From contig NZ_CP144913.1 of the NCBI RefSeq assembly GCF_037198315.1, positions 3,224,001 to 3,288,000 on the forward strand: 64,000 nucleotides of DNA, given 5' to 3'. Under the pieces are notes generated by a model. That model did no database searches, was not told where the DNA came from, and saw only the letters and a program-made list of their open reading frames with translations. Every line of letters begins with the position of its first letter. The stretch's first letter is position 1. The position numbers were made by a program, and so were the translations under genes. Origin of the DNA: Janibacter sp. A1S7 (lineage in GTDB: Bacteria; Actinomycetota; Actinomycetes; Actinomycetales; Dermatophilaceae). This document shows, one piece after another, positions 43,881-53,202 of the stretch.

Positions 43881-44903
43881 TCACAGTCCTTCTATCTCGG
43901 TCAGGGGCACGGGGCGTGCCTCGGCGCGCGAGAGCTCGCAGGCCTCGGCGACGCGGAACGCCGCCAAGGCGTCCGCGATGGTGCAGGGGCTCGGTCCGCG
44001 GTCGGCTGCCACCTGCAGGAAGGCGGTGAGCTCGTCCCGGTATGCAGGCAGGAATCGCTCCATGAAGGTGCGCCGGGCGGGGCCGTGGGGGAAGCCGACG
44101 CCCTCCTGGGCACTGCGCATCGGCAGGGCCTCGTCCAGACCGGCAGCAAGCGTTCCCAGCTCCCCGTGGACCTCCATCCGCACGTCGTACCCGGCCCCGT
44201 TGTAGCGGGTGGCGGACACGAGCACGAGGGTGTCGTCGTCCAGCGTCAGCAGGGCGGCGCCGGTGTCGACGTCACCGGCGGCACCGAAGTGGGCTGCTCC
44301 CTTGTTCGCCCCGACCGCGTACACCGAGGCGACCTCACGGCCGGTGACGAAGCGCACGGCGTCGATGTCGTGGACGAGGCAGTCGCGGTAGATCCCGCCC
44401 GAGGTCGGGATGAAGGACGGGTGCGGGGGCGTCCGGTCGTGGCTGGTGGCCCGGATCGTGGTGATGAATCCCAGCTCGTCGGCCGTCACCGCCTCGCGCA
44501 GTCGACGAAACCCCGGGTCGAAGCGTCGGTGGTGACCCACGTGCACCGGTGTGCTCGTGCGTGCCGCCAACCGGGCCAGGTCGATCGTTTCCGCGAGACC
44601 ACCCGCCACGGGCTTCTCGCAGAAGGTCGCCACTCCCGCCTCGAGGCCCCCACGAATCCACTCCGCGTGGCCCGGCGTGGCCGTGGCGATGACGAGACCG
44701 TCCAGCCCGTCGAGCAGCTCCCGGGAGTCCGTGACGACCTCGACGGACTTGTCGGGGTGGGCGGCGCGCAACCGGGCGCCCGTCTCCCGGGCCGTCTCAC
44801 CCCGGGCATCCGTGACCACGAGGGTCGTCACGGCCGGCAGGCCGAGCAGGGTGTCGGCGTGGAAGGCGCCGATCCGGCCGAGGCCGGCCAGTCCGATACG
44901 CAT
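43881..44903 (-). CDS. iolG: Gfo/Idh/MocA-family inositol 2-dehydrogenase, first gene of reverse operon
   Basis: 340 residues. MRIGLAGLGRIGAFHADTL nucleotide site, CEKPVAG, GGIYRDCLVHDIDAVRF active site and HGPARRTFMERF near the end. It is strongly similar along its length to the forward copy at 28921-29946. ATG 44903 follows AAGGAG with 7-nt spacing; the longer frame would cross the promoter. It is transcribed divergently from gntR across the putative operator and leads a ten-gene operon ending at 34042. Confidence 0.9.
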   Translation of the reverse strand: MRIGLAGLGRIGAFHADTLLGLPAVTTLVVTDARGETARETGARLRAAHPDKSVEVVTDSRELLDGLDGLVIATATPGHAEWIRGGLEAGVATFCEKPVAGGLAETIDLARLAARTSTPVHVGHHRRFDPGFRRLREAVTADELGFITTIRATSHDRTPPHPSFIPTSGGIYRDCLVHDIDAVRFVTGREVASVYAVGANKGAAHFGAAGDVDTGAALLTLDDDTLVLVSATRYNGAGYDVRMEVHGELGTLAAGLDEALPMRSAQEGVGFPHGPARRTFMERFLPAYRDELTAFLQVAADRGPSPCTIADALAAFRVAEACELSRAEARPVPLTEIEGL

Positions 44904-44991
44904 CCGGCGCTCCTTCGCGTAGGTTCCGGGTCTGGGGCAGTCATTGGTGATGCGAGTCACTCTTCCCCAGGCACAGTCACCATGTCAATAG

Positions 44992-45005
44992 TTTGTCATG
45001 ACATA
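44992..45005. promoter_or_regulatory. putative GntR operator between gntR and the iol operon
   Basis: TTTGT-CATG-ACATA contains the perfect palindrome TGTCATGACA, lies between the divergent operon start (44903) and gntR (45048), and matches the iolA-upstream site in 10 of 10 outer positions. Confidence 0.7.
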
Positions 45006-45047
45006 TGGACGTATGCCTGTCAGCAGGGGTGCCGTATGCTCGCCGAC

Positions 45048-45788
45048 ATGTCAGCGCAGCAGCTCGAGGTGGTCATCGACCGCGAGTCGCCGGTGCCGCT
45101 CTACCACCAGCTCGCCGAGCAACTCACCGCCGCCGTCGACGACGGCCGGCTCGAGCCCGGGGACCCCTTCGAGAACGAGGTCGCCCTCGCCCAGCGACTG
45201 AGCGTCTCCCGACCGACTGTGCGTCGGGCCATCCAGGAGATGGTCGACCACGGCCTCCTCGTGCGCCGCCGTGGCCTGGGCACCACGGTCGCCAACCGCA
45301 AGGTGCACCGCCGGGCGCGCCTGTCATCGCTCTTCGACGACCTGCAGGCCGAGGGCAGGGAACCCCGCACTCGAGTGCTGTCCATGGAGACCCGCACGGA
45401 CGAGCGCGCCTCTGCGGCACTCGACCTCGAGCCGGATGCGCAGCTGTTGTCCATCGTGCGCGTGCGCCTGGCCGCAGACCTTCCGCTGGCGCTCCTGCAC
45501 AACTGGCTCCCGCCGGCCCACGCCGACATCACTCGCGCGGACCTCGAGCACCAGGGCCTCTACGCCCTCCTGCGGCGGCGTGGAGTCAGACCCGTCGTCG
45601 CCCAGCAGTCCATCGGCGCACGCATGCCGACGGCCGAGGAGCGCCGGGAGCTCGACCTGGGCAAGGGCCATCCCGTCCTCACGATGACCCGGATGGCCTT
45701 CGACGCCGCGGGCGCGGCGATCGAGTTCGGCGACCACGCCTATCGAGGTGAGGACTACACCATCGACCTGATGCTCGACGAGCGCTGA
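45048..45788 (+). CDS. GntR-family (HutC-type) regulator of the inositol genes
   Basis: 246 residues: winged helix at 15-80 (PLYHQLAEQLTAAVDDG, ENEVALAQRLSVSRPTVRRAIQEMVDHGLLVRRRG), then a UTRA ligand-binding domain (LLSIVRVRLAADLPLALLHNWLP, IEFGDHAYRGEDYTI). HutC-subfamily regulators usually repress until a sugar-like effector binds. ATG 45048 is chosen; ATG 45036 is a close alternative. Position and shared operators make it the iol repressor. Confidence 0.9.
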   Translation: MSAQQLEVVIDRESPVPLYHQLAEQLTAAVDDGRLEPGDPFENEVALAQRLSVSRPTVRRAIQEMVDHGLLVRRRGLGTTVANRKVHRRARLSSLFDDLQAEGREPRTRVLSMETRTDERASAALDLEPDAQLLSIVRVRLAADLPLALLHNWLPPAHADITRADLEHQGLYALLRRRGVRPVVAQQSIGARMPTAEERRELDLGKGHPVLTMTRMAFDAAGAAIEFGDHAYRGEDYTIDLMLDER

Positions 45789-45834
45789 TCCCCGACCACG
45801 CGATGCCGTCACGGACGGTCGTCGGCACCACCGC

Positions 45835-47904
45835 TCAACTGGTGATCGTCACCTCGTGGAGGGAGACCCCCCACCCCGTGGCCCGCGTGTCGGTGACCAA
45901 CCGGACCTGTCGCGCCGAGGTCGGATCGATCCGGATGGTGTCGATCCCCCCGTCGCTGCCGCGCACGGTCTCCACCGTCTGCCAGCTCGCGCCGTCCAGG
46001 CTCACCTGGATGCGGTAGTCCTCGGCGTACGCCCGCTCCCAGTCGAGGGTGATCCGGCTGACCTGCCGCGGGGTGTCGAACTCGACCTGCCACCAGGCGT
46101 CATCGCCCCACCTGCCGGCCCACCGGGTCGTGCGCCGGTCGTCGATGGCGTTGCCGGCGCGGAAGGAGCCCCCCAAGGACCACTGGACACTGCTCGCCGA
46201 CGGCCTCGCCCCCTTCGTCAGGTCCTGCTCGGGCACCCAGGAGGCGGTGTTCTGCCAGGACCGCAGGTAGGACTCCGGACCGCGCAGGAGATCCTCGACG
46301 ACCTCCTGCCCCTGTCCGCCCTCGAGGGTGCGCATGTCCTCGACCCAGTCGGGGACCATCCCGTAGTGGGCCACGCCGTCCGTGTTGTAGTCCCACACCC
46401 GCTGTCCGGTGACCTGGCGGTCGACCGACCCCTCACCCATGACCAGCGGGAAGGGGTAGCCCAGCGGCTGCTCGGCGGCGTCCGCGCGCGGCGGTGGGGT
46501 ACCGCCGAACCCGTTCATGTCCATCCCGAAGCCGTAGCCGACGCCGTACTCCTCGCGCAGGTCGTCGTCCGCAGCCCCCTCGGCGACGAAGCTGCGCGCG
46601 TCGTGCCCGTACTGGGCGACGAAGCCGCCGAGCCGGTAGATCCGCTCGGTGAAGTGCTTGTCCATCCACGAGTGGCTCGAGACGACGCCCGGATACCCCT
46701 CTGCCTCGAGGACCTCCATCGTCCGCTTGGCCGCCTTGACGCTCTGGTGGTCCAGCTCGACGAGCATGCCCCGGTCCATCATCCCGCGAAGGGCGTACTC
46801 GCCCAGACCGGTCAGGCCCCGCTTGTTGCAGTGCGGGCCCTCCGGGTAGATCGGCAGGGCCTGGACGGGGAAGGCCTCGGCGATGTCCGCGGGGACGACC
46901 CCACCGGCGACCGTGTTGTCGTGCAGGTCGGTTCGGCACTGCTCGACCTGCCAGAAGTTGCCGGTGTTGAGGAAGTTGCCGATGTTGACGATGACCCCCT
47001 GGGTGCCCGCGTCGAAGCGCACCCCGCACAGGGCGTTGTCGAACTTGTGGCACAGGAACATCGACCGGATCCCGAGGTTCTTCACCTCGTCCAGACCGGC
47101 GTCGATCTGCTGCTTGGTGCACTTCGGGACCCCGAGGGCCAGGCCGCAGCCGAAGGGATTGGAGATCTCCATCCCGAGGATGACGGCGAGCTTGCCCTGC
47201 TCGATGTAGCTGCGGGCTTCCTGCGGTGTGTAGGCGATCCGGAACCACCCCTTGCCCGGACCTCCGTGGCGCGCGTCGATGAAGGCCTCGAGGTCCTTCG
47301 TCTTCTGCACCTGCCGGCGCACGGTGTCCATGTCGTTGCAGGAGTGCGTGTTCACCTGGGTCGGCAGCGAGCACAGGATGTTGTTGTTGACCGCGTCGGC
47401 GACCATGATCCGCTGACCACCACGCCAGGCCCGCTCGACCCAGCGGTAGTACATCTGCTGGTGCGTCAGCGAGGACCACTTCGGGGCGTCCCCGAAGGAG
47501 GGCCACAGCTGCGTGGAGTGCGGGTCGAGGGGCCCCTTGCCCTCGAGGCTGGTGAGGTTCTCGATCAGGGCCGTGCGTCCATCGCTGCCGTGGCTGTCGC
47601 AGTCGACCAGAGCGCTCCCGACGCCGTCCTCGCTGAAGGTCTCACCACAGACGATGTCGCCGCCGAATCCCTCGTTGGACATCAGGTGGGTGTGTGCGTC
47701 GATCAGACCGCGGACCTCACCGTCCTGCGTCGTGCCACCCGCGGGTTCACCGGTGACGTTGACCTCGGAGTCCTCGGCCTGGGGGTTCGACTGCTCGTAC
47801 CAGGGGACGGATCCTGCATTCGCCCCCGGAATCGCCAGGGCGAGAAGAGCCGTCACCAGCACGGCGACGAAGGGAAGGACGCGCCGAGGACGTGGCCTGG
47901 ACAA
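45835..47904 (-). CDS. secreted hydrolase-like protein with C-terminal discoidin (F5/8C) domain
   Basis: 689 residues. A signal peptide (residues 1-30, cleavage near ANAG) is followed by a large amidohydrolase/dipeptidase-like domain: LIDAHTHLMS near residue 70 as first metal ligands, LGMEISNPFGCG, MLVELDHQSVKAA and VVSSHSWMD as later ones. A beta-sandwich domain covers about 565-689 (NAIDDRRTTRWAG, WWQVEFDTPRQVSRITLDWERAYAEDY), typical of carbohydrate-binding F5/8 type C. TTG 47904 follows GGAG with 5-nt spacing. It probably acts outside the cell on a glycan- or peptide-linked substrate; the exact reaction is unknown. Confidence 0.8.
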   Translation of the reverse strand: MSRPRPRRVLPFVAVLVTALLALAIPGANAGSVPWYEQSNPQAEDSEVNVTGEPAGGTTQDGEVRGLIDAHTHLMSNEGFGGDIVCGETFSEDGVGSALVDCDSHGSDGRTALIENLTSLEGKGPLDPHSTQLWPSFGDAPKWSSLTHQQMYYRWVERAWRGGQRIMVADAVNNNILCSLPTQVNTHSCNDMDTVRRQVQKTKDLEAFIDARHGGPGKGWFRIAYTPQEARSYIEQGKLAVILGMEISNPFGCGLALGVPKCTKQQIDAGLDEVKNLGIRSMFLCHKFDNALCGVRFDAGTQGVIVNIGNFLNTGNFWQVEQCRTDLHDNTVAGGVVPADIAEAFPVQALPIYPEGPHCNKRGLTGLGEYALRGMMDRGMLVELDHQSVKAAKRTMEVLEAEGYPGVVSSHSWMDKHFTERIYRLGGFVAQYGHDARSFVAEGAADDDLREEYGVGYGFGMDMNGFGGTPPPRADAAEQPLGYPFPLVMGEGSVDRQVTGQRVWDYNTDGVAHYGMVPDWVEDMRTLEGGQGQEVVEDLLRGPESYLRSWQNTASWVPEQDLTKGARPSASSVQWSLGGSFRAGNAIDDRRTTRWAGRWGDDAWWQVEFDTPRQVSRITLDWERAYAEDYRIQVSLDGASWQTVETVRGSDGGIDTIRIDPTSARQVRLVTDTRATGWGVSLHEVTITS

Positions 47905-48029
47905 GGGAACTCCGATCGGTGGCGGAAGAGGACGACCGAGAGGCTACCGGCCAGTAATGAATCTGTATACCCCGCAGTAACCTTCGACCCGCGCCGCATG
48001 ACGATCGGTCGAGGGGGAGACTGGCGCCC

Positions 48030-49388
48030 ATGCCGTCGAACTCTGCGACCGTGCCGAGCGCCGGACCACGCGAGGTCCTGGCACTGGCAGTTCCTGCCTT
48101 CCTCGCGCTCGTGGCCGAGCCGCTCTTCCTCATGGTCGACGCCGCCATCGTCGGCCGGCTCGGCGTCGTGCCCCTCGCCGGCCTGGGGACCGCGAGCTCG
48201 GTCCTGCTCACTGCGGCAGGAGTCTTCGTCTTCCTTGCCTATGGCACGACCAGCGTCGTGGCCCGCCAGGTCGGTGCGGGCTCGCAACGGGGTGCGATCG
48301 AGGTCGGTGCCGGAGGGGTCTGGCTGGCCGCCGGCCTCGGCGTGGCGGGCGGCCTGGTCGTCGGGCTGCTCGCCCGGCCGGTCGCGGCCGTCTTCGGTTC
48401 GTCCCCGGCAGCGCTCGACCAGGCCGTCACCTACTTGCACATCAGCGCCCTCGGCCTGCCGGGAATGCTCCTCGTCCTCTCCGCGACCGGCATCCTGCGC
48501 GGCCTGCAGGACACCCGCACGCCCCTGGCGGTCTCCGTCGTCGGCTTCGGCGCCAATGCCGCCCTCTCGGCGGTCCTCGTCCTCGGCCTGGACCTGGGGA
48601 TCGCCGGCGCCGCCTGGGGCACGGTCATCGCCCAGTGGGGCATGGCACTCGCCCTCCTGGCCGTCGTGCTGCACCGCGGCCGGGGGGTGGGCGCCTCCCT
48701 TCGCCCGCACGTCGGCCGCGTGGTGGCCGCCGCCCTGGACGGCGCGCCGCTGCTCGTGCGCACCCTGGCCCTGCGCGCGATCCTCCTGCTCACCGTCTAC
48801 GTCGCTGCGGGCTTCGGCGACGTGCCGCTCGCGGCGTACCAGGTGACGACGACCATCTGGTCACTGCTGACCTTCGCGCTCGACGCCCTGGCCATCGCCG
48901 GCCAGGCGCTCACCGGCGCCTCCCTCGGCGGCGGCAATGCGGCCGGCGCACGAGAGGCCACCTCGCTCATGGTGCGTTGGGGGGTGTGGGGCGGCGTCGG
49001 GCTCGGCGTGCTCATCCTGGCCCTGCACCGGGTCATCCCGCACCTGTTCACCCAGGACCCGCAGGTGCAGGCCGCGATCGCCGGCGGCCTCGTCGTCGTC
49101 GCCCTCGCCCAACCCCTCTCGGGCTATGTCTTCGTCGTCGACGGGGTACTCATCGGCGCCGGGGACGGCCGCTGGCTGGCCGGCTCGATGATCCTCGTGC
49201 TGATCGCCTACGTCCCGGTCGTCGCACTGGCACGTTTCCTCGGGGACGGGCAGGGACCGGTCGCATCGGTCGTCGTGCTCTGGCTCGCGTTCACCGTCTT
49301 CATGCTGCTGCGAGGAGCGTGCATGGCTTGGCGGATCCGGGGGGACGCATGGGCCGTCCTCGGGGCCGAGCGCCCACGTCGGGGGTGA
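48030..49388 (+). CDS. MATE-family efflux transporter
   Basis: 452 residues with twelve predicted membrane helices in two homologous halves. The N-terminal half has AEPLFLMVDAAIVGRLGVVPLAGLG, the MATE signature of the NorM/DinF branch. It exports drugs or metabolites using sodium or proton gradients. In related actinobacteria a MATE gene often lies between rplI and dnaB; here it is between them but on the opposite strand. Confidence 0.9.
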   Translation: MPSNSATVPSAGPREVLALAVPAFLALVAEPLFLMVDAAIVGRLGVVPLAGLGTASSVLLTAAGVFVFLAYGTTSVVARQVGAGSQRGAIEVGAGGVWLAAGLGVAGGLVVGLLARPVAAVFGSSPAALDQAVTYLHISALGLPGMLLVLSATGILRGLQDTRTPLAVSVVGFGANAALSAVLVLGLDLGIAGAAWGTVIAQWGMALALLAVVLHRGRGVGASLRPHVGRVVAAALDGAPLLVRTLALRAILLLTVYVAAGFGDVPLAAYQVTTTIWSLLTFALDALAIAGQALTGASLGGGNAAGAREATSLMVRWGVWGGVGLGVLILALHRVIPHLFTQDPQVQAAIAGGLVVVALAQPLSGYVFVVDGVLIGAGDGRWLAGSMILVLIAYVPVVALARFLGDGQGPVASVVVLWLAFTVFMLLRGACMAWRIRGDAWAVLGAERPRRG

Positions 49389-49475
49389 CCGCTGGGCGCA
49401 CCAAAGGTCACGGTTGGGTAAAGTAGGCTTCGTGACCGGCGTCACACGGGCTTGTCGGGTGTTGGGTAACTCTTC

Positions 49476-51104
49476 ATGGTGTCCCCACTGCTCATACCGA
49501 CCGCCGAGTCCGGACCGCTGAAGGCCGTCGAGGACTCGATCAACAGTTTCTTCGAGCCCTTCGCCGCTTGGATCTCCGGCTGGGTGTTCTACGCCTTCCC
49601 GGTCGCCGGGATCTCGATCCCGATCGTCGTGATCTGGCTGGTGGCAGCGGCCACGATCATCTCCATCTTCCTGGGTTTCCCGCAGTTCCGCTCGCTGAAG
49701 CTCTCGCTCGAGGTCGTCAGGGGCAAGTTCTCCCACGCTGACGACCCCGGCGAGATCACCCACTTCCAGGCCCTCTCGTCAGCCCTGTCCGGGACCGTGG
49801 GCCTGGGCAACATCGCGGGTGTCGGCGCCGCGATGGCCCTCGGTGGCGCCGGCGCCACCTTCTGGATGATCGTCTGCGGTCTGCTCGGCATGGCGACGAA
49901 GTTCGCCGAGTGCAGCATGGGCGTGAAGTACCGCAAGCAGAATGCGGACGGGACCTTCTCCGGCGGGCCGTTCAAGTACATGCCGATCGCCTTCGGTCGC
50001 CTCTTCGGCAAGGTGCCGGCGATGATCCTCACCGGCGGCTTCGCGATCGCCATCTTCGGCTTCGGCGTCGGCGGCGGCAACATGTTCCAGGCCAACCAGA
50101 CCTTCGTCCAGGCCCGGGACGTCACCGGCGGGAGCGACGGCTTCCTCGGCTCCGACGGCGCCGCGCTGATCTTCGGCCTGGTCCTCGCCGGGCTCATCGC
50201 CGCGGTCATCCTCGGTGGTATCCAGTCCATCGCCCGCGTCACGAGCAAGCTGGTGCCCTTCATGGGCATCATGTACGTCATCGCGTGCCTGTTCGTCATC
50301 TTCGCCAACTTCACGCAGATCGGCAGCGCCATCGGTTCGATCATCCAGGGCGCCTTCACCCCGCAGGCCGGCCTCGGTGGCCTCGTCGGCGTCCTGATCG
50401 TCGGCTTCCAGCGCGCCGCCTTCTCCAACGAGGCGGGCCTGGGCTCCGCGCCCATCGCGCACTCCCCGGTCAAGACCCGTCGCCCCACCTCGGAAGGCTT
50501 CGTGGCCCTGCTGGAGCCCTTCATCGACACCGTGATCGTCTGCACGATGACCGCCCTGACGATCATCATCGCGGACGCGCCGTCCTTCCAGGGCGGCATC
50601 GACCAGGTGATCGACGGCGGCGCCGTGCCGGACGGGGTCACCCTCACCTCCGACGCCTTCGAGACCTTCCTCCCGTGGTTCCCGATCGTGCTCGCCGTGG
50701 CCGTGGCACTCTTCGCCTTCTCGACCCTGATCACGTGGAGCTACTACGGGGAGAAGGCCTGGGAGTTCTTCTTCGGCCACTCGAAGACGTCGCTGAACCT
50801 CTACCGCCTGATCTTCTGCACCTTCACCGTCATCGGTACGGTGCTGACCTTCGGTCAGGTGCTGACGATCACCGACTCCTTCCTCTTCATCTGCGGCTTC
50901 ATCAACCTCGCTGCGCTGTACATCCTCCTGCCGGAGATCCGTCAGGACATGCGGGAGTACATCGCCGACCGCAAGTCCGGTCGCCTGTACGAGCTCGGCG
51001 CCGAGGACGATGCCCACCTCGCCGAGATCCGTGCCGAGCACGGCAACACCGGTGAGCTGCCCAAGATGGAGGGCACCGAGCAGCACCACCACACCAAGGA
51101 GTAG
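49476..51104 (+). CDS. sodium:alanine/glycine symporter (AGCS family)
   Basis: 542 residues with about eleven membrane helices. SGTVGLGNIAGVGAAMALGGAGATFWM, GGPFKYM and FSNEAGLGSAPIAHS are the AGCS signatures that bind Na+ and the amino acid carboxylate. The C-terminal 50 residues are soluble and charged, ending in a His/Thr/Lys tail. It follows MATE by 87 bp. A terminator hairpin lies 10 bp after its stop. Confidence 0.92.
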   Translation: MVSPLLIPTAESGPLKAVEDSINSFFEPFAAWISGWVFYAFPVAGISIPIVVIWLVAAATIISIFLGFPQFRSLKLSLEVVRGKFSHADDPGEITHFQALSSALSGTVGLGNIAGVGAAMALGGAGATFWMIVCGLLGMATKFAECSMGVKYRKQNADGTFSGGPFKYMPIAFGRLFGKVPAMILTGGFAIAIFGFGVGGGNMFQANQTFVQARDVTGGSDGFLGSDGAALIFGLVLAGLIAAVILGGIQSIARVTSKLVPFMGIMYVIACLFVIFANFTQIGSAIGSIIQGAFTPQAGLGGLVGVLIVGFQRAAFSNEAGLGSAPIAHSPVKTRRPTSEGFVALLEPFIDTVIVCTMTALTIIIADAPSFQGGIDQVIDGGAVPDGVTLTSDAFETFLPWFPIVLAVAVALFAFSTLITWSYYGEKAWEFFFGHSKTSLNLYRLIFCTFTVIGTVLTFGQVLTITDSFLFICGFINLAALYILLPEIRQDMREYIADRKSGRLYELGAEDDAHLAEIRAEHGNTGELPKMEGTEQHHHTKE

Positions 51105-51114
51105 TCCGGCACCA

Positions 51115-51157
51115 GCGACGGGGGCTCGGCGGTCATCGACTGCTGAGCCCCCGTCGC
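51115..51157. terminator. hairpin terminator after AGCS gene
   Basis: Perfect 13-bp arms GCGACGGGGGCTC (51115-51127) and GAGCCCCCGTCGC (51145-51157), extended by three inner pairs. It sits between convergent genes and can serve both. Confidence 0.8.
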
Positions 51158-51176
51158 GTGCGTGCCCGTGGTCCAC

Positions 51177-51830
51177 TCAGAGCACGGCCGGCCGCTCGGT
51201 ATCGGCGTACGAGTACCAGCCGGTGGCGGCGAGCGCCTCGGCGATCCGCCGCCGACCCGACGCTCCCTCAGTCGTCACCACGGCGAGCTCCTCCGGGCGA
51301 AGGGGGGTGACGGACAGCGCGTGGACCCGCGCTCCGTCGACGGCGTAGCCCGTGGACCGCCCGGGCAACCGGACACCCAGAAGAACGCCGAGGCGGCCGT
51401 CGGAGACCCACGCGGCCGGGGCGCCCTGGCCGGTCACCTCGAGCGAGAGCAGGTCGTGCTCGGCGAGCGCGTGCGCGACGGTGTCCGCCGCTCCGGCCAC
51501 GGCGCCGGCACACTCCTCCAGCACCGCGACGAGCCACTGACCGGCACCGGTGTCGTCACCGGTGAGCTCGACGCTCTCGACGTACAGCTCGATCCCCAGA
51601 CCGGGCGCGTCCCCGGGCTCGTCCGTCGCCATCGGATTGCTCAACCCGTCGGTCGTCACCACACCGGCATGGGTGGTGACCACCCGGCGGTAGCTGGAGG
51701 CACCGTCGGGCCACAGGGACGGCTCGTCGACGTCGCCGAGAGGGCCGCGGGGCCGGCCGGGCTCGCCGACGGCGCGCCAGAACTCGTCCCGCAGCCGACG
51801 GCACCTGTTGCCCGGATCCGAAGAAGTCAC
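51177..51830 (-). CDS. hypothetical protein
   Basis: 217 residues, soluble, no signal peptide. The centre (GIELYVESVELTGDD, WLVAVLEECAGAV) and the C-terminal LRPEELAVVTTEG region suggest an alpha/beta domain; it has a faint likeness to suppressor-of-fused-type immunity or DUF proteins, too weak to call. It stands alone, converging on the AGCS gene. Confidence 0.65.
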   Translation of the reverse strand: MTSSDPGNRCRRLRDEFWRAVGEPGRPRGPLGDVDEPSLWPDGASSYRRVVTTHAGVVTTDGLSNPMATDEPGDAPGLGIELYVESVELTGDDTGAGQWLVAVLEECAGAVAGAADTVAHALAEHDLLSLEVTGQGAPAAWVSDGRLGVLLGVRLPGRSTGYAVDGARVHALSVTPLRPEELAVVTTEGASGRRRIAEALAATGWYSYADTERPAVL

Positions 51831-51894
51831 ACCTGCATCCTGCCCTCAGCCCGTCGTCACCGGAAGTCGGCCGCCCCGATGCACCGGCGCGGCC

Positions 51895-52497
51895 TCAGTC
51901 GCCGTAGCGCAGCTCGACACGCCGGTTCTTCTCCCGGCCCTGCGGGTTGTCCTCGCCGCCGCGCTCGTTGGGTTCGACCGGCTCGGACTCCCCCTTCCCA
52001 CTGACCTCGAGGGTGAGGTCGTCCCGCTCGTCCTCGATGACCTCGGCGACCGCCTCGGCCCGCTCGGCGGAGAGCTTCTTGTTGTCGGACTTTGAGCCGA
52101 CCGAGTCGGTGTGCCCGACGACGGCGACCTGCGCGTCGTCCGGCAGTTCCTCGACGGCTTCGGCCACGGCCTGCGTGGCCGAAGAGGTGAGGGTGGACTC
52201 CCCGAAACGGAAGAGCACGTCGGTCTGGAGGCTGACGACGGTCTCGTCGCCGGTCTCCTCGACCTCCGGCTCGAAGGCATCGAGGTCGGGCACCGTGATG
52301 GCGCTGAGTTCCGGGACGTCGATGCCGACACGGTGGTTCGCGATCTCCGAGTCGGGCATGCTGGGCAGGTTGTCGATGGTCAGCGGGTCGTCACCGGCAG
52401 CCTGCGCACTCGTCCCCAGGAGCACCAGAGGTACCGCCAGGCAGGCAGCAACCAGCGGACGCGTCAGGCGACCACCTGAGCGGGACAACGCGGTCAC
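51895..52497 (-). CDS. secreted OmpA-domain protein, copy 1
   Basis: 200 residues: signal peptide (residues 1-33, cleavage after AQA), short spacer, then an OmpA_C domain from about residue 88 (DVLFRFGESTLTSSA, VVGHTDSVGSKSDN, AERAEAVAEV, NRRVEL), which binds peptidoglycan diaminopimelate in other proteins. The GTG start overlaps the stop of the lipoprotein gene (GTGA). In a monoderm actinobacterium it probably tethers to the wall. A paralogous pair in reversed order lies at 60762-62506. Confidence 0.88.
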   Translation of the reverse strand: MTALSRSGGRLTRPLVAACLAVPLVLLGTSAQAAGDDPLTIDNLPSMPDSEIANHRVGIDVPELSAITVPDLDAFEPEVEETGDETVVSLQTDVLFRFGESTLTSSATQAVAEAVEELPDDAQVAVVGHTDSVGSKSDNKKLSAERAEAVAEVIEDERDDLTLEVSGKGESEPVEPNERGGEDNPQGREKNRRVELRYGD

Positions 52498-53075
52498 TGC
52501 GGCATCGGGACGTCGACGATCTCCGGGCGCGCGGAGAGGATCTGCAGGTCCATCGCCTCCACGCCCTCGCGCGGCAGCGGGAAGGCCGTGAACATGTAGA
52601 GGGGATCGCCGAGCGGGGCCTTGGTCAACACGGAGTCGCTCGTCAGGTCGTCGACGTTGCGGTACTTCTCCATGTTGTCCATGTCGACGAAGACCGGATC
52701 GAACCCGGTGTCACCCAAGAGGTCGTATGCCGACGTCAGCTGGGTCCCGCGTCCCTCTCCGGTCAGACGGAAGGTGGCGAGCATGACGTTGTCGTCCCGG
52801 CGCAGCTCGACGAGCTCGACGGTCGTCTCCTCGACGGTGTCGTGGTTGAGCCGGTCCAAGGTCACCTCCGCGATGGCCTCGGGCGGGTTGTCCAGATCGA
52901 TGTTGGCGGCCTTGGCGCCGTTCTCCTCCGCGTCGGCGTTGTCGGAGGACGACTCGGATCCCTCGGCGGACTGGGACTGGGACGAGTCCGACGCGGACTC
53001 GTCCTGCTCGAGCATGGAGCAGCCGCTCAGCACGGTGGCGGTGGCTGCTGCGAGCGCGACGACGCGTGTGCGCAT
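52494..53075 (-). CDS. lipoprotein paired with OmpA-domain protein, copy 1
   Basis: 193 residues with lipobox VLSGC near residue 19 and a long Ser/Asp/Glu-rich linker (to about residue 55), followed by a globular domain (ELVELRRDDNVMLATFRLTG). No named family. ATG 53075 is followed by a textbook signal; the longer frame overlaps a terminator. The stop overlaps the OmpA-domain gene, so the two proteins probably act together at the outer face of the membrane. Confidence 0.82.
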   Translation of the reverse strand: MRTRVVALAAATATVLSGCSMLEQDESASDSSQSQSAEGSESSSDNADAEENGAKAANIDLDNPPEAIAEVTLDRLNHDTVEETTVELVELRRDDNVMLATFRLTGEGRGTQLTSAYDLLGDTGFDPVFVDMDNMEKYRNVDDLTSDSVLTKAPLGDPLYMFTAFPLPREGVEAMDLQILSARPEIVDVPMPQ

Positions 53076-53148
53076 GGCTGTTGTGTCCCCTTCGACGTTC
53101 CCTGATGAACCGCTGCGAGGGTAGCGCACGGGCGTGCGGCGAGCACGA

Positions 53149-53188
53149 CGAAGGGGGTCGGTCACCTCGCGGCGGCCGACCCCCTTCG
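53149..53188. terminator. rplI terminator made of an inverted CGAAGGGGG pair
   Basis: CGAAGGGGGTCGG at 53149-53161 pairs perfectly with CCGACCCCCTTCG at 53176-53188 around a 14-nt loop, 15 bp after the rplI stop on the minus strand. Confidence 0.8.
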
Positions 53189-53202
53189 AGGGTGTGCTCG
53201 GA

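Noticed and set aside
45856..48846. Very long open frame (996 codons) on the plus strand opposite the secreted hydrolase gene
   Set aside because: It is the antisense shadow of a high-GC gene: composition is Arg/Gly/Val/Asp-rich with no motif, and it runs through the real hydrolase and MATE genes.
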